Of a stretch of 51,850 nt of DNA, positions 15,482 through 24,512 are shown one piece after another. The notes under the pieces are model-generated. The model was given only the letters and a program-made list of their open reading frames with translations, was not told where the DNA came from and did no database searches. The stretch spans positions 1 through 51,850 of the forward strand of contig NZ_JASISU010000008.1 in assembly GCF_030063285.1 (NCBI RefSeq), written 5' to 3'. Source of the stretch: Pseudarthrobacter sp. PS3-L1. Its GTDB lineage: Bacteria > Actinomycetota > Actinomycetes > Actinomycetales > Micrococcaceae. Numbering within the stretch: position 1 is the first letter of the stretch; every line of letters starts with the position of its first letter. A program made the translations under genes and the position numbers.

Positions 15482-15761
15482 CCCAATCTCCCGCAAAACG
15501 CTGATCCCAGCCGGGAGGCCACGCATCTGGGCGGGGGACCGTTCAGCGACCGCAACATCCGCGGCGGCGTCGTGGCCGGCAAAGGCCTTTTCTGGAGTAA
15601 AGTCGGCCGGGCCGTCCCGTATGAGAATCCGCTAGCCGGACTTCATGGAATCATTGTGCAAAGTCAATTTTTGATCTTCGTCCGCTACGTCCGGAAACGT
15701 GGAACTGCACCATATGCGACGTCAGCGGGACTCGCTGGACACGGCATCGGTGGAGCTGTGA

Positions 15762-15980
15762 GACGCTGACTGCTTTGAGCCCTGCGACGATCTGTCCGGG
15801 CTTGAACGGGCCGTCGGAAACCTGGCTGCGGCCAACAAGGCCGCCCTGCCGCTGAAATGGTGGACAGCTGACTACGTTTCTGGCGTCATTTTCCTATCTC
15901 TCGCGAGCGTTCTTGCATACCGGTCCCTTCACTCGCTACCCAAGCGTTGGCGCGCAGCCAAAAAGCAACCACACCAGTAA
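15762..15980 (+). pseudogene. 3' fragment of a single-TM protein gene
   Basis: The open frame ends in WWTADYVSGVIFLSLASVLA followed by a basic tail (KRWRAAKKQPHQ) and TAA at 15978-15980. It has one TM helix with a positively charged cytoplasmic end. No start codon exists between the upstream in-frame stop (15759-15761) and the coding-like part, so this is probably a gene remnant. The stretch 15482-15761 contains no convincing gene. Confidence 0.35.
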
Positions 15981-16018
15981 GAGTCTTGCCGTTATCGAAG
16001 AACAACACCTTCGACCCG

Positions 16019-16159
16019 ATGAGAACCAGACCCCCACTCGCAGGATTAGCAGGCGGGTTTGTGCTGCTGGCCGGAATCGTATTTCTGGCCATCTCACTGA
16101 CAACCCGAGGAGAGCAGATCCCCTCCGACCATGCCGGACCCTTCGGCACGTTCACCTAA
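16019..16159 (+). CDS. Small single-TM hypothetical protein
   Basis: The product has 46 residues: MRTRPPLAGLAGGFVLLAGI continuing VFLAISLTTRGEQIPSDHAGPFGTFT. It has a basic N-terminus, one TM helix (about 8-27) and a short polar tail. The frame is open upstream to 15947, but there only a TTG is available. No ribosome-binding site is seen. It could also be part of a decayed gene, as the flanks are relic-rich. Confidence 0.35.
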   Translation: MRTRPPLAGLAGGFVLLAGIVFLAISLTTRGEQIPSDHAGPFGTFT

Positions 16160-16240
16160 GCCTGCCCAAAAACAGAAAAAGCAATTTCACGACGCTCTTA
16201 AAGCAACCGTGCCTCTTGCGGGCCAGCCGGTGATAATCAG

Positions 16241-16854
16241 GTGAACGTGAAGAGAGTCCGTTCCTGCAGGTCAATCATGGCGGTCCGGAGCTGGGGATTA
16301 TCCTGCCAGGCTGGCAAAGCAGCGGTGATGCTGGAGCTGATGAAGTCCGTCATCTCGTTGATCGTGAATAGTCCCACGCCCTGGGGAGACCACCGGACTT
16401 AGGGGGTGATCGGCGGATTGCGGCTGGAATCAACGCCTGGTAGCGGGTGACATTCAAGCCCAGTATTGGAATCACCTGCCGGATCCCGGGGAGGGTCCTG
16501 AAGCGCCGGGCCCCGTCGGCGAGGCCTTCATGGTTGTAGCTGAAGTGTGCTTTCGGGCCGATGCCGTACCGCCCGTTCTGCTGCTGCGTCCACCCCAGGG
16601 ACAGCTTGGACCAATAGGAGCCGTTGGGGTCAATCAGGTAGACGGTGAAAGACAGTGACGCCAGGAATGACAGTGAGCGTATTGGCAAGTGCCGCGCTGA
16701 TCCAGATGTGGCTGACACTGCTGCCGCCACTGCCCCTGTCCCACGGGGACGTGACCTGGCGATCGCCGAAGACGCGCTGATACAAGACAGTTCTCTCCTC
16801 GCCCAGACCCACGTCGAGGACTACACCGTCTTTTACTGCCGCGACTGAAGACAA
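16241..16854 (-). pseudogene. Multiply frameshifted gene relic
   Basis: Three consecutive minus-strand frames carry protein-like sequence. The N-terminal part (16854-16660) includes VVLDVGLGEERTVLYQRVFG and HIWISAALANTLTVIPGV. The middle (16660-16390) includes YLIDPNGSYWSKLSLGWTQQ and AHFSYNHEGLADGARRFRTL. The C-terminal part (16377-16241) includes FTINEMTDFISSSITAALPA and ends DLQERTLFTFT before TGA. Together they suggest an ancestral protein of about 200 residues broken by two or more indels. The family is not recognised. Confidence 0.5.
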
Positions 16855-16939
16855 TCAACGATTCTTCCTGCTTCCCACGCGCTATTCGGTGATACTATCT
16901 AGTGGTAGTCAGCAACACCGAGTAGTTGAAGGGGACGTC

Positions 16940-17269
16940 ATGGCAAAACAAATGACAGAGATGCTCAAAGGCACTCTGGAAGGTATTGTTCTGGCAATTC
17001 TGGCCAGCCAGCCAGCCTACGGCTACGACATCACGGCGCGACTACGCGATCAGGGCTTCACCGACATCGCCGAAGGCACCGTCTACGCCCTCCTCGTCCG
17101 GATTGAACAACGCGGCCTCGTAGATGTGTCAAAAGTGCCCTCAGAGAAGGGCCCACCCCGCAAGGTCTATTCACTCAACACATCAGGCATCGAGTACCTC
17201 GATGACTTCTGGAGGACCTGGAGCTTCCTCACAGAACGACTAGAACTGCTCCGACAGGAAAGGAAATGA
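16940..17269 (+). CDS. PadR-family transcriptional regulator
   Basis: The product has 109 residues. The PadR winged helix is clear: MLKGTLEGIVLAILASQPAYGYDITARLRDQGF, followed by IAEGTVYALLVRIEQRGLV and a wing (SEKGPPRKVYSLNTSG). The C-terminal helix ends QERK. ATG 16940 with GAAGGGGA upstream is preferred over the upstream extension to 16889. The sequence 16891-16910 (ATACTATCTAGTGGTAG) is an imperfect inverted repeat at the promoter and a candidate operator. It is coupled to the DUF1048 gene by a 4-bp overlap. Confidence 0.9.
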   Translation: MAKQMTEMLKGTLEGIVLAILASQPAYGYDITARLRDQGFTDIAEGTVYALLVRIEQRGLVDVSKVPSEKGPPRKVYSLNTSGIEYLDDFWRTWSFLTERLELLRQERK

Positions 17270-17640
17270 CCATGTGGATCGACGAGCTTGTTAGAGATCT
17301 CAGCGGCAAGAAGAAATACCTCGAATACAAGACCAGGGTGAAGAAACTCCCGTCGGGATACCGGGAAACAGCCAAAGCCCTTGAGCGCTATCTGATGTAC
17401 ATGGGCCCCAGCGACGACAGCAAGGCGCTGACGGCCATGTTCTCCGATTTGGCCGATCTGCTTGAACAGAGCGCTGCCGACGACGTCCCCATCCGTTCCC
17501 TGGTCGGAGACAACCCAGCAGATTTCGCGGAAACGTTCCTCGAGAACTACGCCGGTGGAAGCTGGATTCGCAAGGAACGCACCCGGCTGGCCAACGCGAT
17601 CAACCACGCCATCGATGAACAAACCACCATGAGGCCCTGA
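17266..17640 (+). CDS. DUF1048 domain protein
   Basis: The product has 124 residues from ATG 17266 (ATGA overlap with the PadR stop). It is helical and charged (KKKYLEYKTRVKKLPSGYRE, ALERYLMYMGPSDDS, DNPADFAETFLENYAGGSWIRKERTRLANAI). This layout matches DUF1048 proteins, which in actinobacteria and firmicutes are encoded directly after a PadR regulator. The biochemical function is not known; the pairing suggests stress or drug-responsive control. Confidence 0.85.
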   Translation: MTMWIDELVRDLSGKKKYLEYKTRVKKLPSGYRETAKALERYLMYMGPSDDSKALTAMFSDLADLLEQSAADDVPIRSLVGDNPADFAETFLENYAGGSWIRKERTRLANAINHAIDEQTTMRP

Positions 17641-17775
17641 CCCGAAACCGCGCAGGAGGGCGACGGCACTCAGGACATGGGCCCAGATCCTAGAATTCGA
17701 ACAGCATCATCTTTCAGGCAAAACGATAGCTCCGCGGGCGGCTCAGCGGCAGGCCTTGACCCCCGCGCGCTCAGG

Positions 17776-18291
17776 TCAGCCGCGCGCGCGGACTGCGTAA
17801 GCACGCGCTTTCATTCGGTTCCCGCACGTGGCCATCGAGCACCATTTGGCCGTTCCGGGACGGCTATGGTCCACCAGGAAAAGGTTGCAGTCTGCATTGG
17901 CGCAGGCCCGCAAGCGCCCAGGATATTGCTCAAGAACATCCGACCATGCCATGACCAGACGGACCGCAAGGAGGTCATCCACCGCTGCTCGTACGTGCCA
18001 ACTCACCCCCGCAGGCGTGACCTCGGGCGTGCGGACGGCGTGAGCAAGCACAGATGCCAGGCCTGCAACGTTGGTCTCGGCAGGATTCCGGATGGCTGCC
18101 TGGAGCGCCGCGCGAGTTCGGCGAAGCTGATTAACCTCAGTGGCGGAACCTGAACCTCCCAAGCGAAGTGCGAAAGTACTACCGCCACCACCGCTGAGCT
18201 CGTCCGTGACCGCCCCATCGATAACTGGCGCACTGTTCAGTACTGCCAATAACAGCTCTTCGTCGGTCAAGATCACTCCCCCATTGTCCAT
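17776..18291 (-). CDS. CGNR zinc-finger / ABATE-domain transcriptional regulator
   Basis: The product has 171 residues from ATG 18291 (GTG 18333 would add 14). An N-terminal ABATE-type ligand domain (LLLAVLNSAPVIDGAVTDEL, LRRTRAALQAAI) is followed by a C-terminal zinc finger, CANADCNLFLVDHSRPGTAK, then WCSMATCGNRMKARAY. The four zinc-ligand Cys and the CGNR box are intact. The proposed promoter (-35 TTGTTT, -10 TAGCAT) lies between the two start candidates and supports ATG 18291. It is divergent from the alpha/beta hydrolase gene and probably regulates it. Confidence 0.85.
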   Translation of the reverse strand: MDNGGVILTDEELLLAVLNSAPVIDGAVTDELSGGGGSTFALRLGGSGSATEVNQLRRTRAALQAAIRNPAETNVAGLASVLAHAVRTPEVTPAGVSWHVRAAVDDLLAVRLVMAWSDVLEQYPGRLRACANADCNLFLVDHSRPGTAKWCSMATCGNRMKARAYAVRARG

Positions 18292-18311
18292 CCTGCTCAC
18301 TGCGGACTTCC

Positions 18312-18341
18312 ATGCTACATTCTGAATAACCACTAAAACAA
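18312..18341 (-). promoter_or_regulatory. Candidate promoter of the CGNR regulator
   Basis: On the minus strand TTGTTT (18341-18336), an 18-bp spacer and TAGCAT (18317-18312) lie just upstream of ATG 18291. The divergent hydrolase starts at 18358, so both promoters are within about 70 bp and may share an operator. Confidence 0.4.
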
Positions 18342-18357
18342 TCCAAAGGGGTTATTC

Positions 18358-19218
18358 ATGGTCACTGTCCATCACAACACAGTCTCGGTTGAGGGGCTCT
18401 CTGTCTTCTGGCGCGAAGCTGGTCCAGCCACAGCCCCGGTGATTCTCCTGCTGCACGGCTACCCGACAAGTTCGCATATGTTCCGCCACCTGATCCCAAA
18501 GCTAGCCGAACGCTACAGGGTCATAGCTCCCGACCTCATCGGGTTTGGGCGCTCATCAGCACCATCTGTCGACAACTTTGACTACACCTTTGACGCACTC
18601 ACCGGCATGACACAACGCTTCCTGGAAGCCATTGGCGTTGGGAAGTACACGATGTATGTGCAGGACTATGGCGCCCCGATTGGCTGGCGCCTGGCCCTCG
18701 CTGATCCCGCAGCCGTGGAGGGCCTAATTTCGCAGAATGGAAACGCTTACGAAGAGGGTTTTGTCCCAACCTTCTGGGACCCAATCTGGGCGGACGCTGA
18801 TGAACGGACTGCGGAACGACGAGACGCCCTCCGTCCAGCGCTCGGACGCGATGCAGTCCAGTGGCAATACCTCCATGGCGTCCCGGACCCCAGCACCATC
18901 GACCCGGACGCGTGGGAGCATGACCTCTCCCTCCTGGCCCGCCCCGGACAGGACCTCGTGCAGCTTTCGCTCTTTCGCGACTACGCAACCAATCGCCTGC
19001 TCTACCCCGCAGTCCACGAGTGGCTGCGGTCATCCAAGGTGCCGGTATTGGCAATCTGGGGCCGAAATGATGAGATCTTCGCCTCCCCCGGCGCTGAGGC
19101 CTTCAGCCGCGATGCCCCACACGCCCAGATCGAACTGGTCGACGGCGGACATTTCCTCCTTGAATCCGACCTGGATCACGTCGCCAGCACAATCACAACA
19201 TGGCGCAACACGTTCTAG
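18358..19218 (+). CDS. Alpha/beta-hydrolase (haloalkane dehalogenase / epoxide hydrolase-like)
   Basis: The product has 286 residues with AAAGGGG 7 nt upstream. The oxyanion motif is HGYP (33-36). The nucleophile elbow is VQDYGAPIG with Asp103 instead of Ser, as in haloalkane dehalogenases and epoxide hydrolases. The acid is probably Asp238 (WGRNDEIF) and the base His265 (GGHFLLE). The cap region (about 135-215) is of normal size. The ester-intermediate chemistry is secure from the Asp nucleophile; the substrate is not. Divergence from a CGNR regulator suggests substrate induction. Confidence 0.88.
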   Translation: MVTVHHNTVSVEGLSVFWREAGPATAPVILLLHGYPTSSHMFRHLIPKLAERYRVIAPDLIGFGRSSAPSVDNFDYTFDALTGMTQRFLEAIGVGKYTMYVQDYGAPIGWRLALADPAAVEGLISQNGNAYEEGFVPTFWDPIWADADERTAERRDALRPALGRDAVQWQYLHGVPDPSTIDPDAWEHDLSLLARPGQDLVQLSLFRDYATNRLLYPAVHEWLRSSKVPVLAIWGRNDEIFASPGAEAFSRDAPHAQIELVDGGHFLLESDLDHVASTITTWRNTF

Positions 19219-19651
19219 CCAAACGCATCCACAAAACCCAGGCAGCCCACCATGGCTGATTCCAGCGACCTGCCGTCAAGGCCCGCACCACCGCGCTTGG
19301 GGCCTTGCTGGCGGCAGGACCTAGGGAACATCGGAGTCCGCCCCGGGCTGCGTTCCGGAAACGTGCGGCGGCCAAAGGTGCAACCGATGCGACGGGATCG
19401 CTGCACCGGACGCAGCACCTGTCGCTTTTCTGGGCGGCTCGTGAACCGCCCCCATGTCATCTGTCGGCGCACTGTCCGTCAACGGAGCTCCCAGTATTTT
19501 CGTTTGTTGAACACTAAAGTACTTCAGCAGTTCGGCAGTGATACCGCCGTGGATGGGTAGTGTGACCCACGTCTCATACATCAGTATGAATCACGATTGC
19601 TGCGGCGCCGGGCGTAGTGTCGAAAAGCAGGGAAACGAAGAGAGGACTGTC
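19219..19651. other. Intergenic region without a supported gene
   Basis: No ORF here has convincing protein-like composition. A GGGCGG/CCGCCC stem with an 8-nt loop (19432-19451) is the only notable structure and lacks a T-run. The last 50 bp contain the ribosome-binding region of the amidohydrolase. Confidence 0.4.
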
Positions 19652-20926
19652 ATGACCAACGTATTAAAGGACGTCGCAGAGGTGGCAGAGGAGCTCAGCG
19701 ATGTCTACCGTGATCTCCACCAGAACCCGGAGCTCTCCGGAGCAGAAGTTCGCACCGCCCGGATCATTGCAGAACTCCTCACCACCATGGGCTGGGCGGT
19801 TGAGTCAGGAATTGGTGGGACCGGCGTCGTTGGCATTCTTCGAAATGGCAGCGGGGCCACCGTGATGCTGCGGGCTGACATGGACGGCCTTCCTGTCCTG
19901 GAAGCAACGGGACTGGACTACGCAAGCACGGCCCATGGAACCAGCCCCTCCGGAGCCGATGTTCCCGTCATGCACGCCTGCGGCCACGACATGCACGTCA
20001 CCTGCCTGCTGGGTGCCGCGCGGCTTTTCGCCACGCATCGTTCAGCCTGGTCCGGAACAGTGGTGCTCGTCTTCCAGCCTGCCGAGGAGACCGGCGCTGG
20101 CGCCCGGGACATGGTGGCGGATGGACTTTTTGACCGTGTGCCACGCCCCGACGTCGTCCTGGGCCAACATGTTGCACCCTTCCCCGCTGGAGCGCTGGGT
20201 GTCCACGCGGGCCCAGCCTTTGCGGGCTCCGACAGTTTTGCCGTCACCCTGTACGGCCGGAGCGGGCATGGCTCCCGCCCGGAAACCACTGTGGACCCAG
20301 TGGTCCTCGCCGCCGCCACCATCCTCCGGCTCCAGACGCTGGTGTCCCGGGAAATTGGCGGCAACGAAACAGGAGTCCTCACAGTGGGCCAGGTGCACTC
20401 GGGCACCAAGAACAACATCATTGCGGCGGACGCGACATTGGGGATCAGCATGCGCACGGCTGATCCGGCCGTCCGGAAACGCCTGATCGCCGGCATGACA
20501 CGCGTCATCAACGCTGAGGCGGAAGCCTCCGGTGCACCCACACCGCCACAGATCAACGCAGAAGAATACTTTCCCGTTGTCGTCAACGACACTGACGCGA
20601 CAGCCCGCGTGCGGGCAGCTTTCACCTCACACTTGGGCGGCGCCGTCGACCCCGGAGCAGTAACCGGCAGCGAAGACGTGGGAACTTTCGCCACCGCCGC
20701 CGGGGCGCCTTTGGTTTACTGGCTCCTGGGCGGGACAGACCCACAAACCTACGCAACAGCAGTCCAGAACGGCTCTGTCGCAGCAACCATACCGTCCAAT
20801 CACTCGCCACTGTTCGCGCCGGTGATTCGTCCAACGCTCGACGCCGGCATCTCGGCGCTGGTGGTAGCTGCCCTTGAGTGGGTGGGAACCACCGCAGCAG
20901 AGTCGGTTCAGCCGACAGTCCGCTGA
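19652..20926 (+). CDS. M20-family amidohydrolase (N-acyl-amino acid / peptide deacylase)
   Basis: The product has 424 residues, full length. Metal-binding motifs typical of M20D amidohydrolases are intact: RADMDGLP (74-81), ACGHDMH with Cys110, His112 and His115, QPAEE with Glu145/Glu146, GQH with His173, and a C-terminal NHSP. The dimerisation-domain motif SGHGSRPE is also present. It removes acyl groups from amino acids or indole conjugates in the cytosol. ATG 19652 with AGAGAGG upstream is chosen; the frame upstream to 19538 is open but has no ribosome-binding site. Related names are hippurate hydrolase and AbgB-like; the substrate is not defined. Confidence 0.92.
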   Translation: MTNVLKDVAEVAEELSDVYRDLHQNPELSGAEVRTARIIAELLTTMGWAVESGIGGTGVVGILRNGSGATVMLRADMDGLPVLEATGLDYASTAHGTSPSGADVPVMHACGHDMHVTCLLGAARLFATHRSAWSGTVVLVFQPAEETGAGARDMVADGLFDRVPRPDVVLGQHVAPFPAGALGVHAGPAFAGSDSFAVTLYGRSGHGSRPETTVDPVVLAAATILRLQTLVSREIGGNETGVLTVGQVHSGTKNNIIAADATLGISMRTADPAVRKRLIAGMTRVINAEAEASGAPTPPQINAEEYFPVVVNDTDATARVRAAFTSHLGGAVDPGAVTGSEDVGTFATAAGAPLVYWLLGGTDPQTYATAVQNGSVAATIPSNHSPLFAPVIRPTLDAGISALVVAALEWVGTTAAESVQPTVR

Positions 20927-20950
20927 CCTCAAGGGCAGCTCGCCTGAGAG

Positions 20951-21928
20951 CTACGGGCGGAGCATGACCTTGCCCTTGCGGCCCGCAACAAAGTTGGCCC
21001 GCGCGGCATCCTGAACCTCAGCGAAGGGGTAAACCGCCTCCGTTGGGAAGGAGATGGTTCCATCGTTGACCCGCGCAAGCAGTTCGCCAAAGAGTTCACC
21101 ACGACGTTCTGCCGACATGGCACCCATGACGCTGCTGCCCCAGAAGCCCTTGACGGAGAGATTCTTGAAGATAATCGATCCAGAACTCAGGGTCATGGTG
21201 GTGGCGCCCATGGCGCCAAACACCACCAGGGTGCCGTTCTCACCAATCTGTGAAAGGACGTCGTTACTGGACTCTGCGCCCACCGAGTCAACGCCAGCGA
21301 CAATAGTCGCTCCACCGGTGAGTTCGGCTACCCGATCCTGCCACCCTTCGTTCTCGGTGGAAACAATGCGCTCGATTCCCTGTGCGGCGAGCTCGGCCAC
21401 CCCAGCATCACGCCGGACCAATCCAATGACGTTCACTCCGCGGGTCGGAGCGAGCTGAGCCAGGAGCCGGCCCACGGCCCCGTTGGCGGCATTCTGAATG
21501 ATCCAGTCGCCCTGTTTGAGGCCAAGCCAGTCAAGAAGGGCAAGCGCCGAAAAAGGCATGGAGACGAGCTGCGAGGAAACTTCGTCAGTGGCGCTCTCGT
21601 CAACCGGGATCAGGCCTGCTGCCTGGGCAATAAAGTACTCTGCCCAAACGCCGAAAGTGCCACCCGTTGCCACGCGCTGGCCCAGAGTCAGGTGCTCAAC
21701 GCCTTCACCCAGTGCGTCAATGACGCCAACCGCCTCGGTCCCGGCCAGAGCGGGAAGCTCGGGCTTAAAGCCGTAGGTTCCCCTGACCGTCCAGAGGTCA
21801 TGGTTGTGGATCGGCGACATGAGGGTGCGGACCCGCACTTGACCGACGCCGGGCTCCGGGGTGGCAATGTCATCAACCTGCAGGACATCCCAGGGTTCGC
21901 CGAAGCTGTGCTGACGAATAGCGCGCAT
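20951..21928 (-). CDS. Zinc-independent MDR alcohol dehydrogenase / enoyl (quinone) reductase-like
   Basis: The product has 325 residues. The GroES-like N-terminal domain has SPIHNHDLWTVRGTYGFKPE and LAGTEAVGVIDALGEGV. The Rossmann domain has NAANGAVGRLLAQLA as the cofactor loop and IGLVRRDAG after beta2, suggesting NADPH. The structural zinc cysteines are absent. The pattern resembles the 2-enoyl thioester reductase / quinone oxidoreductase branch. It is convergent with the amidohydrolase and just downstream of the MFS gene on the same strand (67 bp), so it may be cotranscribed with that exporter. Confidence 0.88.
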   Translation of the reverse strand: MRAIRQHSFGEPWDVLQVDDIATPEPGVGQVRVRTLMSPIHNHDLWTVRGTYGFKPELPALAGTEAVGVIDALGEGVEHLTLGQRVATGGTFGVWAEYFIAQAAGLIPVDESATDEVSSQLVSMPFSALALLDWLGLKQGDWIIQNAANGAVGRLLAQLAPTRGVNVIGLVRRDAGVAELAAQGIERIVSTENEGWQDRVAELTGGATIVAGVDSVGAESSNDVLSQIGENGTLVVFGAMGATTMTLSSGSIIFKNLSVKGFWGSSVMGAMSAERRGELFGELLARVNDGTISFPTEAVYPFAEVQDAARANFVAGRKGKVMLRP

Positions 21929-21994
21929 GATTCTGGTCCTTCTTTCCGTTGTGGGTTCTATCTGAAGAACACCGCAGCGCGAAGCCCTATTCCG

Positions 21995-23437
21995 CTATGC
22001 CGCCGAAGGACTGCTGACAATCCGCACGGGCCGCCGCCTGTCGCTCAGATCCACGCGAAGCAGCAACGAACCCTTCCTCGCCAGGATGATACCTACTGTC
22101 AGAGCAGCAGCAGCGGGGACGGCACCAGCCACCAGCAGTGCAGTCTGCGGACTCAGATGCTCTGCGATCCACCCCATCATCGGCCCGCCGATCGCCTGGC
22201 CGCCGATGAGGACCACCAGGTAGAGGCTCATGACCCGGCCCCTGATGCTCATGTTTGAACTGGTCTGCACCATCTGGTTGGAGGCCGTCAGGAACATCAG
22301 GCACCAGAAGCCGGAGAACACCATCGCAATACTGAACCAGACAATGGATGGGGCAAAGGCAGACAGGCACAGCAACACGCCATACATGCCGGCGGGGACA
22401 ATGACCGAACGAAGCCGGAGTTGCCGGCGTCGGGTCGAAGCAACGGCGCCTACCAGTGCGCCCACCGCCACCATGGAGTTGAGGAATCCGTAGCCTCCCG
22501 CGCCAATGTCGTAGACGTGGTCAGCAAAAGCCGCGAGCAATACCGGCAAGCTCATGGCAAACACCGCGATGAACCCGGCCATCAACCACGGCCAGTAGAT
22601 TGTCGGCTTGCTCAATGCATAGTGGAGCCCGGCTTTCAGCATTCCTTTGCTCTTGGGCGTGGGGGCACTGATGATCAATCTGTCTTTACGGAGGATCAGG
22701 AGCATGGCAACGGTGGAGCAGCACGCCGCCGCATTTGCAGCGAAGGCCCACCCTGCGCCCACGGCAGTCAACAGGATCCCCGCCAGTGCCGGTCCAATCA
22801 GGCCGCCCAGCTGGAATGTGGTGGAGTTGACGCTGATGGCATTTCGCAGATACTTGGGACCCACCAGTTCGTTGACAAAAACCTGCCGTGCCGGCTGGTC
22901 CAGCACTGTCACGAGGCCCAGGATCAACGCGATCCCATATACGTACCACACTTCAATGGCTCCCGTGAGGGACAGGACAGCCAGTGTTGCAGCCAGGCCG
23001 GCAGCCACGGATTGGCACAGCATCAGAATTTTCCGCTTGGGGAATCGATCGGCAATCATGCCGCCCCACGGCCCCAGCAGCAGAGACGGCAAAAATTGCA
23101 GCGCCACGGTAATCCCCACCGCAGTCACCGAGCCGGAGAGTTCCAGGACCAGCCAGTCCTGGGCAATGCGCTGCATCCACAGGGCAATGACGGCGATGAA
23201 GTGGCCAATGGCGAAGATCCGGAAATTCGGCACACTCAGCGAGATGAATGTGTGCCGCCAGGGGAGTTTTTCATGGACGACGGCGATCGGTTGCGTCACG
23301 CTGTCGGGGTGTGGCGCGCTGGGTCCGGCAGGTGTAGTGGGTGCGGGGAGTGTCTGGCCAGGAAGCTGCGTTGCCGCGGCGGCCGAATCGATGACGGGCT
23401 GGCTGACGTGTGCCGCTGACGGCGAAGGGGGTGCCAC
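21995..23437 (-). CDS. MFS transporter, DHA3 / enterobactin-exporter (EntS) type
   Basis: The product has 480 residues from GTG 23437 (AAGGAA 5-7 nt upstream). A Pro/Ala-rich cytoplasmic N-terminus (about 1-60) is followed by 12 predicted TM helices. MFS motif A appears as GMIADRFPKRKIL (about 123-135) and PARQVFVNELVGPKYLRNAI is typical of the MFS_3 (PF05977) family. Members export siderophores, drugs or metabolites. It is divergent from a LysR regulator that probably controls it, and an MDR reductase follows downstream. Confidence 0.9.
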   Translation of the reverse strand: MAPPSPSAAHVSQPVIDSAAAATQLPGQTLPAPTTPAGPSAPHPDSVTQPIAVVHEKLPWRHTFISLSVPNFRIFAIGHFIAVIALWMQRIAQDWLVLELSGSVTAVGITVALQFLPSLLLGPWGGMIADRFPKRKILMLCQSVAAGLAATLAVLSLTGAIEVWYVYGIALILGLVTVLDQPARQVFVNELVGPKYLRNAISVNSTTFQLGGLIGPALAGILLTAVGAGWAFAANAAACCSTVAMLLILRKDRLIISAPTPKSKGMLKAGLHYALSKPTIYWPWLMAGFIAVFAMSLPVLLAAFADHVYDIGAGGYGFLNSMVAVGALVGAVASTRRRQLRLRSVIVPAGMYGVLLCLSAFAPSIVWFSIAMVFSGFWCLMFLTASNQMVQTSSNMSIRGRVMSLYLVVLIGGQAIGGPMMGWIAEHLSPQTALLVAGAVPAAAALTVGIILARKGSLLLRVDLSDRRRPVRIVSSPSAA

Positions 23438-23613
23438 AGTAATTCCTTGGGAAGGGGTTTGGCTTGGTTGCCTTCAACGCTAGGCTGAGCCAATGGATTA
23501 TGGGAACCTATCGGAGATATAACTCGCATAATGAAATGCAATACTTCCAAGGGGTTGCCAGGGAGCACCAATACCGTCCGCGCCCAACTACCAGCCACAG
23601 ACCCGGGAGTCCC
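23438..23613. promoter_or_regulatory. MFS / LysR divergent intergenic region
   Basis: The 176 bp between the GTG of the exporter and the ATG of the regulator contain an A/T-rich core (about 23515-23545) with a small inverted repeat GCAT ... ATGC and a T-N11-A-like arrangement, as expected for a LysR site. No promoter hexamers could be fixed with confidence. Confidence 0.35.
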
Positions 23614-24468
23614 ATGTTTGAACCAGCCCAGCTGAGGTCCTTTGTGGCTGTCGCGGAAACATTGAGTTTCACCAAGGCGGCCGAGCGCCTTGGTCTCGCC
23701 CAGCCCACCGTCAGCCAGCACGTGCGCAAGCTCGAAGCCGCCGCCAAGCGCGTCCTGGTGGCGCGGGACACCCGGGACGTCCGCCTCACCGACAACGGCG
23801 ACGCCATGGCTGGGTTCGCCCGGACAATTCTGGCCGCCCACGACTCAGCAGCGCGCTATTTCTCCGGCTCGGCAATGCGCGGAAAGCTGCGATTTGGCAC
23901 GGCAGATGACCTCGCGATCACCGGCCTGCCCCGCATTCTGCGCGAGTTCCGTCAGATCTACCCACAGATCCAGCTTGAGCTCACCGTGGGGCAGAGCGAT
24001 CATCTGTACCGCCGGCTCAACGCCGGGCAGCTCGATCTGGTGTTTGTGAAGTGGGTGGCCGGGGCCAAGGATGGCACGGTAGTCCAGCACGATTCTTTCT
24101 CTTGGGTGGGCCTGGAGCAAACATCGCTGGACCCTGGCCAACCAGTACCCCTCATCGCCTACCCCGCGCCCAGCCTGAGCCGGAAACTCGCCATTGACGC
24201 CCTCGAATCCCACGGCCGGACCTGGCGCATCACCTGCACCACCCGCCAGATCAGTGGAGTCCTTGCTGCCGTCCGGGCTGGAATAGGCGTGGCTGTCATG
24301 CCGTCGTCGCTGGTCCCTGAGGACCTGAAGATCATCACCCGACGCTTCGAACTGCCGCCTGTAGGTGACGTGGATTTCACGCTGATCCGCAACCCGCTCG
24401 CCAACGCCGAGGTGATCGACGCCCTCACGCAGGCCATTATGGGCCGGAACCTGAAAAAGTCCACCTGA
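23614..24468 (+). CDS. LysR-family transcriptional regulator
   Basis: The product has 284 residues. The N-terminal helix-turn-helix is FVAVAETLSFTKAAERLGLA followed by QPTVSQHVRKLEAAAKRVLV (about 8-45). The effector domain starts at about 88 (GKLRFGTADDLAITGLPRIL) and keeps the periplasmic-binding-protein-like pattern (DLVFVKWVAG; GVLAAVRAGIGVAVMPSSLV). ATG 23614 with CGGGAG upstream is the start. It is divergent from the MFS exporter, which is the likely target. It is convergent with putA, 44 bp apart. Confidence 0.92.
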   Translation: MFEPAQLRSFVAVAETLSFTKAAERLGLAQPTVSQHVRKLEAAAKRVLVARDTRDVRLTDNGDAMAGFARTILAAHDSAARYFSGSAMRGKLRFGTADDLAITGLPRILREFRQIYPQIQLELTVGQSDHLYRRLNAGQLDLVFVKWVAGAKDGTVVQHDSFSWVGLEQTSLDPGQPVPLIAYPAPSLSRKLAIDALESHGRTWRITCTTRQISGVLAAVRAGIGVAVMPSSLVPEDLKIITRRFELPPVGDVDFTLIRNPLANAEVIDALTQAIMGRNLKKST

Positions 24469-24512
24469 CCTTTCGGCCAGGCGGACTTCGCAGGGGGCAG
24501 TGAAGAACGGGT

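Noticed and set aside
14683..15504. Long plus-strand open frames overlapping the MerR gene
   Set aside because: They are antisense shadows in very G+C-rich DNA; the minus-strand frame has a complete MerR domain and the operator on its promoter side.
19321..19581. 86-codon minus-strand ORF starting MYETWVTLPIHGGITAELLK
   Set aside because: The first part looks protein-like, but the rest degrades into Pro/Ser-rich sequence, there is no family match and no clear ribosome-binding site.
22421..23483. Long plus-strand frames opposite the MFS exporter
   Set aside because: They are antisense shadows of a well-defined 12-TM transporter gene.
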